A stretch of 64,000 bases of DNA from Blastobasis lacticolella (taxonomy: Eukaryota; Arthropoda; Insecta; Lepidoptera; Blastobasidae): contig LR990060.1 in assembly GCA_905147135.1 (NCBI GenBank), positions 11,052,001 through 11,116,000 on the forward strand, given 5' to 3'. Position 1 is the stretch's first letter, and every line of letters starts with the position of its first letter. The position numbers were made by a program, and so were the translations under genes. Under the pieces are notes generated by a model. It saw only the letters and a program-made list of their open reading frames with translations, was not told where the DNA came from and did no database searches. Shown piece by piece: positions 44,701 to 54,969 of this stretch.

Positions 44701-45078
44701 GTCCGCTTTCCTACTCATTCTTCTCCACTTCGCCCGGTTTTCGGCATCCTCTCATCGTAAACCGTTGGCTCTCGCATTCGACTCAGCGATGTCAATCCAT
44801 TGCTTCTTGGGCCACTTTCCTGATACCGTTTTCTGTGGATAATACCTGTTAATACGCTCTACTTTCGCCATTACCTGTTGAAACTTACAAGTAAGACTCA
44901 CCAGATCCAAATACTCCCGATACTGCTGCTGGTGCAGTCTCCTCAGCGCGTTTCTCCGCCGCTCGTACTCGCCGAGCGGGCCGAGCGCGTCCCCGCGCGG
45001 GGCGGGCTCGGCCCGCGCCAGCGGCCCGTTCGGCGAGTACTCACCCGCGCGTAGCATGGCCGCCAGGCCGAGACGACG
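34970..45078 (-). CDS. Coiled-coil protein, possibly CSPP1-like (8 C-terminal coding exons; 5' end not found)
   Basis: Minus-strand exons 45078-44902, 43996-43809, 41688-41610, 41184-41007, 39759-39647, 38305-38211, 36769-36667 and 35737-34970 all have GT-AG borders and matching phases. They join to 566 codons plus stop. The protein is highly charged with long coiled-coil segments: EYERRRNALRRLHQQQYREY, EQAERERLEREEKERQREEE, FYQQELKNQILEQQRIREER, EMRRLEEQLRMLRAAQ. A Ser/Arg/Lys-rich tail follows. The repeated 'Y/E-R-R-L-Q-Q-Y-R-E-Y-L' pattern recalls centrosome and spindle pole-associated protein 1, a microtubule/cilium protein, but the match is from memory. Upstream exons would lie beyond the Gypsy element or outside the window. 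Confidence 0.65.
36083..36229 (+). repeat. SINE S1 partial copy
   Basis: Body in the opposite orientation to the copies at 23.5 and 27.4 kb. Confidence 0.65.
36667..36769 (-). CDS. Coiled-coil gene, internal exon
   Basis: 103 nt, acceptor GGTTCCAG, donor GTATTA. Encodes LEQAEMRRLEEQLRMLR. Confidence 0.7.
37430..37679 (-). repeat. SINE S2 copy
   Basis: Full-length, inverted relative to 30244; the head ends at 37679. Confidence 0.75.
38211..38305 (-). CDS. Coiled-coil gene, internal exon
   Basis: 95 nt, donor GTGAGT. Encodes FYQQELKNQILEQQR. Confidence 0.7.
38485..38700 (+). repeat. LINE 3' end
   Basis: Remnant of a LINE C-terminus (MGSFERYIRGLFRGGQRIG), then the non-coding tail 'ctgatgtccataggcggcgg'. 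The inverted tail of another copy follows at 38985-39066. Confidence 0.65.
38875..38940 (+). repeat. Short dispersed repeat ('gcccagcagtgggcgtct')
   Basis: A common lepidopteran retroposon tail ending in GATGATG. Also at 44573-44643 (+) and 62930-63075 (-). Confidence 0.6.
39195..39437 (+). repeat. SINE S1 partial copy
   Basis: Body and half of the head region, plus orientation. Confidence 0.65.
39647..39759 (-). CDS. Coiled-coil gene, internal exon
   Basis: 113 nt between ATCCCCAG and GTATGG. Its phase links both neighbours. A longer open frame in another phase is a shadow. Confidence 0.6.
39785..40051 (-). repeat. SINE S2 copy
   Basis: Full length with a (TAAA)n-type tail at its left end. 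Confidence 0.75.
40090..40182 (+). repeat. SINE S2 tail fragment
   Basis: Body end only. Confidence 0.6.
40614..40990. repeat. Tandem repeat, about 130 bp x 3
   Basis: The phrase 'cagatcgacagatacac' recurs three times about 130 bp apart, each followed by 'ttttatcgccgg' and AT-rich sequence. It ends 16 bp from an exon of the coiled-coil gene. Confidence 0.75.
41007..41184 (-). CDS. Coiled-coil gene, internal exon
   Basis: 178 nt between GTCCACAG and GTAAGA. Only one frame is open; Pro/Gln/His-rich (VPPVPPQSHQQSHQNQN). Adjoins a tandem repeat on its donor side. Confidence 0.65.
41610..41688 (-). CDS. Coiled-coil gene, internal exon
   Basis: 79 nt between TTTTTCAG and GTTAGT. Encodes VQASVSPLSVAVQTDEAELY. 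Confidence 0.6.
42830..43050. repeat. LINE-derived fragments
   Basis: 'tgaccgccatttcacctgg' and 'cttgaaggcgtctagatt' recur at 45665-45780 and, inverted, near 61585-61660. Confidence 0.5.
43366..43596 (+). repeat. SINE S2 copy
   Basis: Head and body present, with a small deletion after the head. Confidence 0.75.
43809..43996 (-). CDS. Coiled-coil gene, internal exon
   Basis: 188 nt between TATACCCAG and GTGAGT. Almost pure Glu/Arg/Gln/Lys helix. Confidence 0.7.
44573..44643 (+). repeat. Short dispersed repeat ending in GAT repeats
   Basis: Same family as 38875-38940. Confidence 0.6.
44650..44870 (-). repeat. LINE C-terminal fragment
   Basis: The minus strand reads GKWPKKQWIDIAESNARANG, a typical LINE ORF2 terminus. 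Confidence 0.55.
44902..45078 (-). CDS. Coiled-coil gene, most 5' exon found
   Basis: 177 nt, phase 0 at both ends, acceptor GGTTACAG, donor GTGAGT. GC-rich unlike its surroundings. Confidence 0.7.
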
Positions 45079-45099
45079 CTGTAACCCCAGCGAGAATAA

Positions 45100-45380
45100 C
45101 ATCATCACAGCCCATAACAGTCCACTGCACTGTAAAGATTGGAAGAATCGGGGGGAAGGGCCGAGCTGCACTACAGGACTTAGGGCCTCTCCCGCGAAAG
45201 GGGAGGTTATTACATAATCTCCACGCTTTTCAGGCGGGTTGGAGATCGCAGTGTTATAAATATGACAATGGAAAACGCTGCTGCCCATTTTCCAGCCTAT
45301 AGAGACTCTCGATCTTTTGCCTCGATAACATTAGTCGCCGTGTATGACACCCACGAGTGTAAGGGGTTGGTGCTGTTCTC
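45100..45380 (-). repeat. S3 retroposon copy
   Basis: Inverted; its tail lies about 20 bp from the exon at 44902-45078. Confidence 0.75.
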
Positions 45381-45439
45381 AGGGGAGGCCTTTGCCCAGC
45401 AGTGGGGTAATTCAAACTAATATAATAATAAAAAATTTG

Positions 45440-45670
45440 ACATGCGAAGATTTGAAAGAACGTTTCTCGTTCGTACGATTCGGATATGGAATGAGCTTCC
45501 ACTTGAGTTTATTTTGTACAATGACATGGGATCGTTCAAAAGGTATATTAGAGGTCTCCTTAGAGGCGGGCAGCGCATTGGTAGCGCCCCTGGTGTTGCT
45601 GATGTCTATATGCGGCGATGACAACTTTCCATCAGGTGGTTCGCATGCCTGTTTACATTTAAAAAAACAG
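45440..45670 (+). repeat. LINE 3' end
   Basis: RTIRIWNELPLEF and MGSFKRYIRGLLRGGQRIG, then the tail found at 38.6 kb. Confidence 0.65.
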
Positions 45671-45821
45671 GCAATTGACCGCCATCCACCTGGTGGTAAG
45701 TGACGCTGCGGTCAAGATGGAGCATGCCTGTCTAGGAACAGCTTATTCACTCTTGTCTTGAAGGCGTCCAGATTATCGTACGCATTGCTAATAAATGTTT
45801 ATGGCATCATAAAATCTTTCA

Positions 45822-46067
45822 GAGCCGTGTTGTATCCGGTAGAGTAGAATACCACCAACCCCTTACACTCTACATTGTCGTACAAGGTGACCAATTTTTG
45901 TGAGGCAAAACTCATCTAAACTAGTCTCCGTAAGCTGGATAATTGGCAGCAGCGTTTTCAAATTACACTGCGGTCTCCAACCAGCCTGCAAAGCGTGGAA
46001 ATCACGGCAATAACCTCCCTTTCCTCACGAAAGGCAGTGTTAGAGCGCTTTCAGGCTTTCACTGTAC
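45822..46067 (+). repeat. S3 retroposon copy, divergent
   Basis: Degenerate copy that abuts the left end of the intact Gypsy element. Confidence 0.6.
46064..46067. repeat. Target-site duplication GTAC, left
   Basis: GTAC recurs at 52542-52545 after the right LTR. Confidence 0.85.
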
Positions 46068-46546
46068 TGTTACCAACATTCAACACCTCCACTAGCTCCA
46101 TTCCTAATAGGCCTAAACCAGAATAATATATAATAGATATAATTCTAATTGCGACCACTAGCGCCATCTAGTAGCACTTGATTGTTTTACGGAGTCAATC
46201 ATTTCCTTACTCATTCATAAGTTTATTTTCATTATAGTTCATTACCAGAAATAATTATGTTAATTAATTTATTCGTCTTTTATATGTACTATTTACATGA
46301 TACGTTGTTAACAAAAACGTTATAATTATTGTTTAAGTTGTTAAATTCTTTCCGGCTAAATTATGATGGATGATGGTATTTTTCTTGTCTCGGAGGTTAT
46401 AAAAATTTTGCTTAGATTGTGACACATGTGTTATAAATATAACTTTTGATTCGTTACGGTGTAACTCTGGACCATTAAATTATAATAATAGCGATTGAAA
46501 ACGTATCGGCTGCTTATTTAAATCCCCTGAAACCACTTCTGTAACA
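46068..46546 (+). repeat. 5' LTR of the intact Gypsy element
   Basis: 479 bp, matches 52063-52541 on reading. Confidence 0.93.
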
Positions 46547-46548
46547 AT

Positions 46549-46562
46549 TCAGAAGTGGGATC
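46549..46562 (+). other. Primer-binding site, tRNA-Leu-like, displaced
   Basis: TCAGAAGTGGGATC fits the complement of a tRNA-Leu acceptor/T-stem but lacks the usual leading TGG. This displaced type is known for mdg3/micropia elements (recalled). Confidence 0.55.
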
Positions 46563-46588
46563 GGGAACCACAACGGCCCACAAGGACG

Positions 46589-49500
46589 ATGTCAGGTCCG
46601 TATATCAACGGTTTGGGTCGACGAAGAAAGAGGAAACTCGGAAGTGAGTCGTCGGAAGAAGATCAGAATGAAGAAATTTTTTTTTCTGACAACGACAACT
46701 CCTCACGGTCTAAGCGACGACGCCGTGTTACCCCTGCCGATGCGGAGCTAATTCCAAAATTCCGCCCAGAAGACGCATCTACTAACGTCGTCGGATGGCT
46801 ACACAAGATCGATCAGCTCGGGGAGATTTACCAATGGTCGAATACAGACCGACAATTTGTCATGCAGCTTCGGCTTCGTGGTTCCGCCAGGGAATGGTAC
46901 GACGACTTAGAAGATTACAACTTGGATTGGGAAGACTGGAAGGAGGCCTTAAGTACAGCATTTCCTAGATCCACCGACTATGTAGACAGGTTGGAACAAA
47001 TGTTGGCGAGGAGCAAGAAAGACAACGAAACAATGACCAAGTACTTCCATACCAAACTTTCACTGCTCAAGAAGTGCAGTATTGACGGAGAAAAGGCAAA
47101 TTCGTGCATTATTCGAGGTCTCCCTGCTGAACTGAGAGCTAACGCAAAAGCCTACCAATGTGACTCACCAGAACAGCTGTATTACGGTTATTTATCATCA
47201 CTTGAAAACTTTAAGCGAGTAGAAGCGGCAGCGTCTACGGCAGGAAGATCGACTTGGAGAAGAGGTAACAGCAGCAATACATCCATCGGAGTGACTAGAC
47301 AGCAACAACGTACGCTGTTACCGAAGTTGTGTTACATGTGTCGTCGGCCTGGACATGAAGCGCGAGATTGTCGGCAGCTGCTACGCTGCGACATCTGCCA
47401 ACGTATTGGACATACGACAGCGACTTGCTGGTTCGCTCCAGGTGCTTCGCGCCAGCAACAATCGCGACAGGTCAGTAATGTTTTAGCTATCACATATGAT
47501 ATATTTCAAGACCTATATAAGAGAAATGTAAAAATAAACGATCGTCAATTATTGGCTTATATAGATACAGGAAGTAAGCTCAATTTACTTTCGCTCTCAT
47601 GTGCTCAGGACTTACATATCGACATTAGCCCCTCTAATGTTGTTATGAGAGGTTTTGGCGGGGGAAGTACTCGTTCACTCGGTGTGAGCAATATAAGTGT
47701 AATGATTGACGATTTAGCATTGCATGGTCAGGTGGAAATCACAGATTGTCAACTTTCAGATATAGACTTAATAATTGGTCAACCAATGATACATCAAAAT
47801 GATGTCAGTTTAATAACTACTCATACATCTGTGAATTTCGTACCTACCCACAAATTATCTAACTTTTTATCTGACATCAACCTAACTGCGAATGATTTTG
47901 TATCCAAGTTTAGGGTACGATTGAAAAATAATGTAACGATTCCCAAAAACAGTAGCATGTTCGTTGAAGTTTACGTTGATTGTATTGACGATTTGGAGCA
48001 CACATTTTTAACGAATGCAGTATGGTATGAGAACGGGTGTACATCATATTGTATACCAGAGGCAATTATTAAAACGATATCACATCTCAGAATAATTAAT
48101 GTAGGTAGTGAAAGTCTAGTGTGGTCAGCTGGTAGACTAATAGCCAGAGCTGTATCATTTACGCGACAGACAAATGAAGTAGGGTTTGAAGTGTTTACTA
48201 TTAACGACGAGGACGAAAGTATGCAGCATGAAAATAACGTTGATGTGACGGACGTGGATATTGGCGAACTTAACGATATAGATAAAAATAAATTAATGAA
48301 ATTATTAAACCAATATAGGGATTCGTTTGCAAAGAGCACAAAAGACTTGGGATGTACTGATATGATAGAAATGCATATTCGCACGACTACTAGTCAGCTT
48401 GTTTATTCGAAACCATACCGATTATCATATAAAGAGAGCGAAGTAGTAAACGAGAAAGTTAATGAACTTCTGAATGCGGGCATAATTAGAGAGTCTGTCT
48501 CAGAATACGCCAGTCCACTGGTGTTAATAAAGAAAAAAGAGGGCGGCTATAGACTTTGCGTAGATTATAGGGCGTTAAATGCGCAAACCATCAAAGACAG
48601 ATATCCGTTGCCCCATATCGAGGATCAGGTAACTCGACTGGCTGGTAAGTGCTACTTTACGACTCTAGATCTAGCGCAGGGTTATTACCAAGTACCTATG
48701 AATGAAGACTCAGTTAGTAAAACTGCGTTTGTTACACCAACTGGTCAGTATGAGTTTCTTAAAATGCCGTTTGGTTTAGCAAACGCACCAGCAGTGTTCT
48801 CAAGACTGATCCAGATGACCTTAGGTACATTAACTAGAGATATAGCTCTATATTTGGACGATGTGATGATTCCTACGGTGACTGTAGAGCAAGGCTTGGA
48901 TCTTTTAGAAACGGTTTTAGATTTATTAACTCAAGCAAAACTTAAATTGAATTTAAACAAATGCTCCTTTCTGAAAAGTTCCGCTCTATATCTCGGTCAC
49001 GAAATCACTGCGGGTACGATACAACCAGGCCGAGCGAAAATCAGTTGTGTAGCTAATTATAATCGACCGCGTAACGTCCATGAAATCAGGCAGTTCATAG
49101 GACTAACGTCCTATTTTAGGAAATTTATCGAAGGCTTCGCTGTTATTGCTCGTCCCTTAACAGAGCTTACGAAAAAAAGTGTAGAGTGGCAGTGGACAGA
49201 CGAGCAAGAACACGCATTTCAAACTCTAAAAGAGCGATTGATTGAAAGGCCTGTGTTAGGAATTTATGACAAAGACGCAAACACTGAGCTCCATACTGAT
49301 GCGAGCAAGTTGGGGCTTAGCGGGATCCTCATGCAATACCAACGGGACGGTAAATTAAAACCCATTGCGTACTTTAGTAGAGTCACAAGCAGGGAAGAAA
49401 GTGTCTACCATAGCTACGAGCTAGAAACTCTCGCGGTAGTAGAGTCACTCAAACGTTTTCGCATTTATTTGACAGGGATTCCTGTCAAAGTAGTCACTGA

Positions 49501-50974
49501 CTGTGCCGCGCTTCGAACCACTCTGGTTAAACGAGATTTAATACCCCGAATAGCTCGATGGTGGCTCACCATTCAGGATTTTGATCTCGAGATCGAATAT
49601 AGAGCGGGCGACAAGATGAAGCACGTCGACGCATTAAGCAGGAATCCCATGTCGTATAATGTGCTGATGATAGATAACTCTGACTGGCTGTTGACTTTAC
49701 AAATGCAGGACGCGAGCGTACAAGAAATTCTTACTCGGTTACGTGGCCCTACTATCAACCCAGATATTGCGGCTAATTATATAGCTAGGGACGGAATATT
49801 ATATCGGAAAACGTTAGTCGGGGAGAGATTCGTTATTCCTAAGCTAGCAAAGTATGGACTTCTACAGAAAATGCACGATCAGATAGGACATCCTGGTTTT
49901 GAAAGGTGTGAACAGGTGATTAAAGCTCAATTCTGGTTCCCGAAAATGACGAGATTTATTAGAAAGTACATTAAATCTTGTCTCCAGTGTGCATTTGGAA
50001 AGAGAAATTATGGTAGGTTAGAAGGAGAACTACATCCTATCGAAAAATCAGCTTTCCCGATGCATACATTGCACGCGGACCATTTGGGACCCTTCGCAAA
50101 AACTCGTAAGGGTAACGCGTATATTTTCATGGTCATCGACTCGTTCACAAAGTTTTTATTTGCAAAACCTGCTAAAAACTGCAGTTCGATAGAGACAATT
50201 AGGTTGTTGAAAGAAATAACTACGCAGTTTGGTAATCCAGTCAGGATAATTACTGACAGGGGCAAAGCTTTCACCAGCCGTTACTTCAAACAATTCTCTG
50301 AAGAAATGCAGTTCAAACACATACTGAATGCCATTGCTAGCCCAAGGTCCAATGGACAAATCGAACGGTCAAATAGTACAGTAATAAGTGGCTTGACCAC
50401 AATGGGCGAGACGGAATGTAGTTGGGACACTAAGCTCGCAGACATTGTATGGGGAATCAACAATACTTTAAACTCGACCACAGGACACTCTCCATTCAGC
50501 TTAATGTTCGGGCACTCCAACAGCCGCTTTCCGGCTATCCCTTCTGACACACCTCTGGATCTTGAGACACAGCAACAGCGATTACAAACTAGGAGAGATG
50601 AAGCCAAAATTCGCATGGACGAAAATATGAGCTCGATGAAAGAAAGATTCGACAAAAAACATAAGAAATGCAGGAAATACAATGTTGGGCAACTTGTACT
50701 ATGGAAAGGTGGAGTCGCTAGGGATGCTCAGGCAAACCTAACGCGAAAATTAGATGGGATCTATACCGGACCTTACAAGGTCACTAAATCTGATCAGTCA
50801 TTGGACCGGTATACTATAACTAGCATAAAAGGAATGAAAGGTTATAGAAAATTCAATGCGGTAGTTAGAAGTGACACACTGCGGCCTTATAAGGTAATAA
50901 TTTCGGATGATGATACTTCAGGTAGCGATCATGAGGTAGACCGTGATGATTTAATAGATCTTCTAGAAAGTTAA
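46589..50974 (+). CDS. Gag-Pol polyprotein of the intact Gypsy element
   Basis: 1461 aa in one frame, starting 43 bp after the LTR. Gag domain, then two CCHC knuckles (CYMCRRPGHEARDC, CDICQRIGHTTATC) near residues 250-280. Protease has AYIDTGSKLNLLS near 330. RT has FTTLDLAQGYYQVP and the box YLDDVMIPT near 755-765. RNase H has ELHTDASKLGLSGIL and VVTDCAALRTTL. Integrase has a finger (HDQIGHPG with CLQC) and DDE residues in LHADHLGPF, IITDRGKAF and NGQIERSNST. An LVLWKGGVAR-type C-terminal domain and an acidic tail follow. All catalytic motifs are intact. No separate env is present. Confidence 0.93.
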   Translation: MSGPYINGLGRRRKRKLGSESSEEDQNEEIFFSDNDNSSRSKRRRRVTPADAELIPKFRPEDASTNVVGWLHKIDQLGEIYQWSNTDRQFVMQLRLRGSAREWYDDLEDYNLDWEDWKEALSTAFPRSTDYVDRLEQMLARSKKDNETMTKYFHTKLSLLKKCSIDGEKANSCIIRGLPAELRANAKAYQCDSPEQLYYGYLSSLENFKRVEAAASTAGRSTWRRGNSSNTSIGVTRQQQRTLLPKLCYMCRRPGHEARDCRQLLRCDICQRIGHTTATCWFAPGASRQQQSRQVSNVLAITYDIFQDLYKRNVKINDRQLLAYIDTGSKLNLLSLSCAQDLHIDISPSNVVMRGFGGGSTRSLGVSNISVMIDDLALHGQVEITDCQLSDIDLIIGQPMIHQNDVSLITTHTSVNFVPTHKLSNFLSDINLTANDFVSKFRVRLKNNVTIPKNSSMFVEVYVDCIDDLEHTFLTNAVWYENGCTSYCIPEAIIKTISHLRIINVGSESLVWSAGRLIARAVSFTRQTNEVGFEVFTINDEDESMQHENNVDVTDVDIGELNDIDKNKLMKLLNQYRDSFAKSTKDLGCTDMIEMHIRTTTSQLVYSKPYRLSYKESEVVNEKVNELLNAGIIRESVSEYASPLVLIKKKEGGYRLCVDYRALNAQTIKDRYPLPHIEDQVTRLAGKCYFTTLDLAQGYYQVPMNEDSVSKTAFVTPTGQYEFLKMPFGLANAPAVFSRLIQMTLGTLTRDIALYLDDVMIPTVTVEQGLDLLETVLDLLTQAKLKLNLNKCSFLKSSALYLGHEITAGTIQPGRAKISCVANYNRPRNVHEIRQFIGLTSYFRKFIEGFAVIARPLTELTKKSVEWQWTDEQEHAFQTLKERLIERPVLGIYDKDANTELHTDASKLGLSGILMQYQRDGKLKPIAYFSRVTSREESVYHSYELETLAVVESLKRFRIYLTGIPVKVVTDCAALRTTLVKRDLIPRIARWWLTIQDFDLEIEYRAGDKMKHVDALSRNPMSYNVLMIDNSDWLLTLQMQDASVQEILTRLRGPTINPDIAANYIARDGILYRKTLVGERFVIPKLAKYGLLQKMHDQIGHPGFERCEQVIKAQFWFPKMTRFIRKYIKSCLQCAFGKRNYGRLEGELHPIEKSAFPMHTLHADHLGPFAKTRKGNAYIFMVIDSFTKFLFAKPAKNCSSIETIRLLKEITTQFGNPVRIITDRGKAFTSRYFKQFSEEMQFKHILNAIASPRSNGQIERSNSTVISGLTTMGETECSWDTKLADIVWGINNTLNSTTGHSPFSLMFGHSNSRFPAIPSDTPLDLETQQQRLQTRRDEAKIRMDENMSSMKERFDKKHKKCRKYNVGQLVLWKGGVARDAQANLTRKLDGIYTGPYKVTKSDQSLDRYTITSIKGMKGYRKFNAVVRSDTLRPYKVIISDDDTSGSDHEVDRDDLIDLLES

Positions 50975-52062
50975 CTTCGCTGTTATCATTCGATTGAAAC
51001 TTGAACTGATTGCAGCCAATCATTTATACCTATCATATCAAGTATACCTGTTGTAATAAATATAATGTTTCTTTCTACAATCTTTATAGGACTTTTGTTA
51101 AGTGTTTGGAACTAATTAGATAATCATAGTCATAATAATGGAGAGGTTGTATTCACATGAATGATTTTATATATATTTAATAATAAGTTGAATTGAGATA
51201 AAATTATTAGTTGAGTTTAAATATTATTGTAGTCTTTGACAATAATAATGCATACCCAAACCTACACTAATCGTCACCAAACAAAAAAATGTACATTAAG
51301 TTAATAGCTATGTGCGACTTATGGATGGCTGTGTGACCAAATCCATAAATAGCAGTATAATTATAATGAAAATGACATAAAGTAGTACTGTGTGATAAAA
51401 ACCATATAACAGTGTAAAATTAATACTGTGTGATCATAAACTGTGAGATGAGAATAATGGATGGCTGTGTGTGTGACCAAGTCCTTGTACACTATGTAGG
51501 TAACTAATTTATTACAAATGACATAGAACTGTGTGATAAATACTATGTGACATAATAAATACTGTGTGATCATTAACTGTGAGATGAAAATAATGGATGG
51601 CTGTGTGACCAAGTCCTTGTACACTATGTAGGTAATTAATTTATTACAAATGACATAGAACTGTGTGATAAATACAATGCGACATAAAAAAAAAATACTG
51701 TGTGAAATTTAACTATGTGACCTAAATACAATAAAAAAAAAAAACTCAATACTTACCTGAAATTATTTGTATATCTATATATTTATATTAATTCTGTGTG
51801 AATGTACGAAAATAGTCGAAGCCAAAGGAAAGGAGAATACACATAATTATTTATCCATCTACTGTGTGAATTAAGAGCTGAGAAAGTCATTATCTGTTGG
51901 TTAGGGCAAGTTGAACAAATAAAATGTAAATTACTGCGTGTTTTCCTCTATTTTTTCAGGGTTACAACACCATTGGTAGCAGTGGTGATATTGGCGGAAC
52001 AAGCAACAAATATACAGCAGTCGGAGATCGCCGTGGGACACGGCCTGCGCAGGATGGCCGAG
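50975..52062 (+). other. Long untranslated region between pol and the 3' LTR
   Basis: About 1.1 kb without env. It contains tandem repeats (51322-51700) and many CTGTGTGA phrases. Confidence 0.6.
51322..51700. repeat. Tandem repeat of about 135 bp, 2.8 copies
   Basis: Units begin 'atggatggctgtgtg(tgtg)accaa' at about 51322, 51458 and 51594. Each contains 'ctgtgtgat' and 'aactgtgagatga'. Confidence 0.75.
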
Positions 52063-52541
52063 TGTTACCAACATTCAACACCTCCACTAGCTCCATTCCT
52101 AATAGGCCTAAACCAGAATAATATATAATAGATATAATTCTAATTGCGACCACTAGCGCCATCTAGTAGCACTTGATTGTTTTACGGAGTCAATCATTTC
52201 CTTACTCATTCATAAGTTTATTTTCATTATAGTTCATTACCAGAAATAATTATGTTAATTAATTTATTCGTCTTTTATATGTACTATTTACATGATACGT
52301 TGTTAACAAAAACGTTATAATTATTGTTTAAGTTGTTAAATTCTTTCCGGCTAAATTATGATGGATGATGGTATTTTTCTTGTCTCGGAGGTTATAAAAA
52401 TTTTGCTTAGATTGTGACACATGTGTTATAAATATAACTTTTGATTCGTTACGGTGTAACTCTGGACCATTAAATTATAATAATAGCGATTGAAAACGTA
52501 TCGGCTGCTTATTTAAATCCCCTGAAACCACTTCTGTAACA
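52063..52541 (+). repeat. 3' LTR of the intact Gypsy element
   Basis: 479 bp, ends GTAACA. Confidence 0.93.
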
Positions 52542-52545
52542 GTAC
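52542..52545. repeat. Target-site duplication GTAC, right
   Basis: Matches 46064-46067. Confidence 0.85.
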
Positions 52546-53726
52546 CTACTTTTTTATTTATTTAGGAAAACACGCACGCACGCACGCACATTTATTCTAC
52601 TTTTTTATTGTTCTTTTGTTTGTCAATAAGCTGCTATTATATGGCAGTTACATAAACTACTATTAAAATACAGTTTTGTCATTGGCATTTCAACCATAAT
52701 GTACCTATATTACATGTATTTAACTGCTGTAAAGCTGTCAAATGAACTAATAAATAAATTTAATAACATATCCATATTCACTGTAAAAAATACTGCCCGT
52801 ACTTAACTTTTCATAACTAAAAGGAAAATCTTTGACGTTCAAATCAAAATTTATGACCCATAATGTCTTTGCGGCCTCACGCGGCCAGTCGCAATTGAAA
52901 TATGAATTATAAATTTTTTCATCATAGGAGTGACTCAACATAATTTTTCACTCTTTCTATTATTCCGTAAGAAATAAAGTTTGTAAGTTTCAGCTCTCTT
53001 CTATTCAGTAATTTCATACGTAGTTAGTCGATTAAGGGCCGATTTTTCAAGCCTCAGATAAAACATATCAGTCTGATAAGTTATTAAGCGACTAAAACAA
53101 AATGCTATCATTACTCGTATATAAGTGAAGGATTACAGATTGTTTTAATTTGGCAGTATATTACTTTATCGGGCAGATAAATTTTAACTGAGAATAAAAA
53201 AATCGGCCTTTAGTGGTATTGAAATTGTGTCATACCAATTTTATGGCTCTATTTGGTATATTGACATCGTTAACTTTGGAATTTTCTTTTATAATTTTGT
53301 TTGGGTTAGTGTTAGTACTCTGTGGTTTGGGTTAGGTGCCAACTAGCCCTATCCGGTCAAAGACCACTTGATACTTTTAAACATGCTGTCAAGCGACCCC
53401 TAAAATTATCACGAGTTAGCCAGTTGTAACCAACAAGGGATACCGATAGTACCAGTTGCTACAAAAACTGCTAATGCGATGTACAAGCTAGCCGTTTGGC
53501 ACACGTGTACTAGAACGAAAATTTTCCCTAAGGAGGTGGAGGAGAAGGGGGGGATGACGTCATCATTTTTTTTGTAGTCTCTCGTACTCGTAGGTTGAGC
53601 TCGTATATTGAATGTTTATTTAGAGTACTGGTTCGGGCAGCGTTCTTGCAACTCAAATAACCAAGGTTCGCAGAGTCCGGGAACTAGACAACCGTTTCCT
53701 ATTTTGAGGCTAGTTGAACTTCAGTC
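52546..53726. other. Noncoding; short (CACG)n at 52568-52586
   Basis: AT-rich, with no gene I can support. Confidence 0.4.
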
Positions 53727-53975
53727 GACGACCTGAGTGGTTCAGTGGTCAACATGCCTTTCTGTCACACAAGAGGTCCCGGGTTCGATTCCCAGCCGGG
53801 CAGAAATTGAAATGATGAATTTTAATTTCTGTTACGGGTCTGGGTGTTCTATGTATAATAAGTATGTATTTAAAAGTATATAAGTAGTTTATCAGTTATC
53901 TAGCACCCATAACACAAGCTTTGCTTACTTTGGGGCTAGATGGCACTGTGTGAATTTGTCCACGATTATTTATTT
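53727..53975 (+). repeat. SINE S2 copy
   Basis: Full length, close to the consensus of the other copies. Confidence 0.78.
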
Positions 53976-54194
53976 ATTATTCAGCACCGCAACGAGCTCG
54001 CCACACGTGTGCCTCCCAATACCGTTGGCGCAGCGAGGTTGACCAGGCTTTCGGTTGGGGACCCTGATACTGGATGAACAGTGTCGGGAGCCGATTGATA
54101 CCCCGTGTATATTTACCTATATTTATATTACTTAGTGTACATACCGCGACGTCCGACGATGGGATAGATTTCATCCATACTATCTAGCATGGCA

Positions 54195-54420
54195 TCCATC
54201 CAAATGACGTACAGGCATCGCGAGCCTCCACAAGCCTGTGAAGAGCTCGATCCTGAAGTCTTTCCTCTGCACTACAACATGGGGTTCTTCAAAAGGCATG
54301 TCTACAGGTACCTCAAAGGCCGGTACCGCATCTGCTCCTAAAGAGAGCTTTTGAGGTTGTAGATGTCCTGGACGACGGTAAAAGCTTTTCATCAGTGTGC
54401 CTAGGTAATAAAAAAAAGAT
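54195..54420 (+). repeat. LINE C-terminal end
   Basis: The plus frame reads HYNMGFFKRHVYRYLKGRYR, then tail sequence. An inverted relative is at 56515-56700. Confidence 0.6.
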
Positions 54421-54689
54421 CCAAGCCTAACAGTTGAACGGTCCAACCGATCGCCATAATCAGTGGACTTAGTGAAGCGACAGCGCATGACTGGCCGCTA
54501 ATAAGCAAATAGCGTTTGCTTATTAATCACAGCTCAATTAGCCCGAGCGTTCATTGTATGCATACAATTTCCAATAAGCGCGCGTTGCCGAACTCTGTTA
54601 CGTGTGATGTGTGTATTGGTATGGCTACTTTTTAAAGGTTGGTGAAAAAAGAGAGTTTATATGTTTGACGTATCTGTGTACCGTGTGTT

Positions 54690-54845
54690 GGCCGTGTGGT
54701 GTCCGGCAGAGTAGAATAGCACCCACCTCTTACACCCGTGGGTGTCGTACAAGGCGACTAATGTTTTCGAGGCAACAGTTCTAGAATTTACGTAGGAAAA
54801 TGGACAACAGCGTTTTCCATTGTTATATTACCCACAGCCCATAAC
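54690..54845 (+). repeat. S3 retroposon, truncated
   Basis: First half only. Confidence 0.7.
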
Positions 54846-54969
54846 AGTTAACTGCTTATGCTTAAACTTACTCCATATTAGTGAGGGCTTAGCAATATTC
54901 TATACGCTTATCAGACGGGTGGGATTGGGTCGAAATGGAAGACGTTACTACGGGAGGAGGTCTGAGAAG

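Larger units (their letters stand above)
46068..52541 (+). mobile_element. Full-length Ty3/Gypsy element, micropia/mdg3-like
   Basis: 6474 bp with two 479-bp LTRs (TGTTAC...GTAACA) that look identical, a 4-bp GTAC duplication and one intact gag-pol ORF. The primer site fits tRNA-Leu, and the single fused ORF fits the micropia/mdg3 group. No defect is visible, so it may be capable of movement. It lies upstream of, and antisense to, the coiled-coil gene, probably in one of its introns. Confidence 0.92.
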
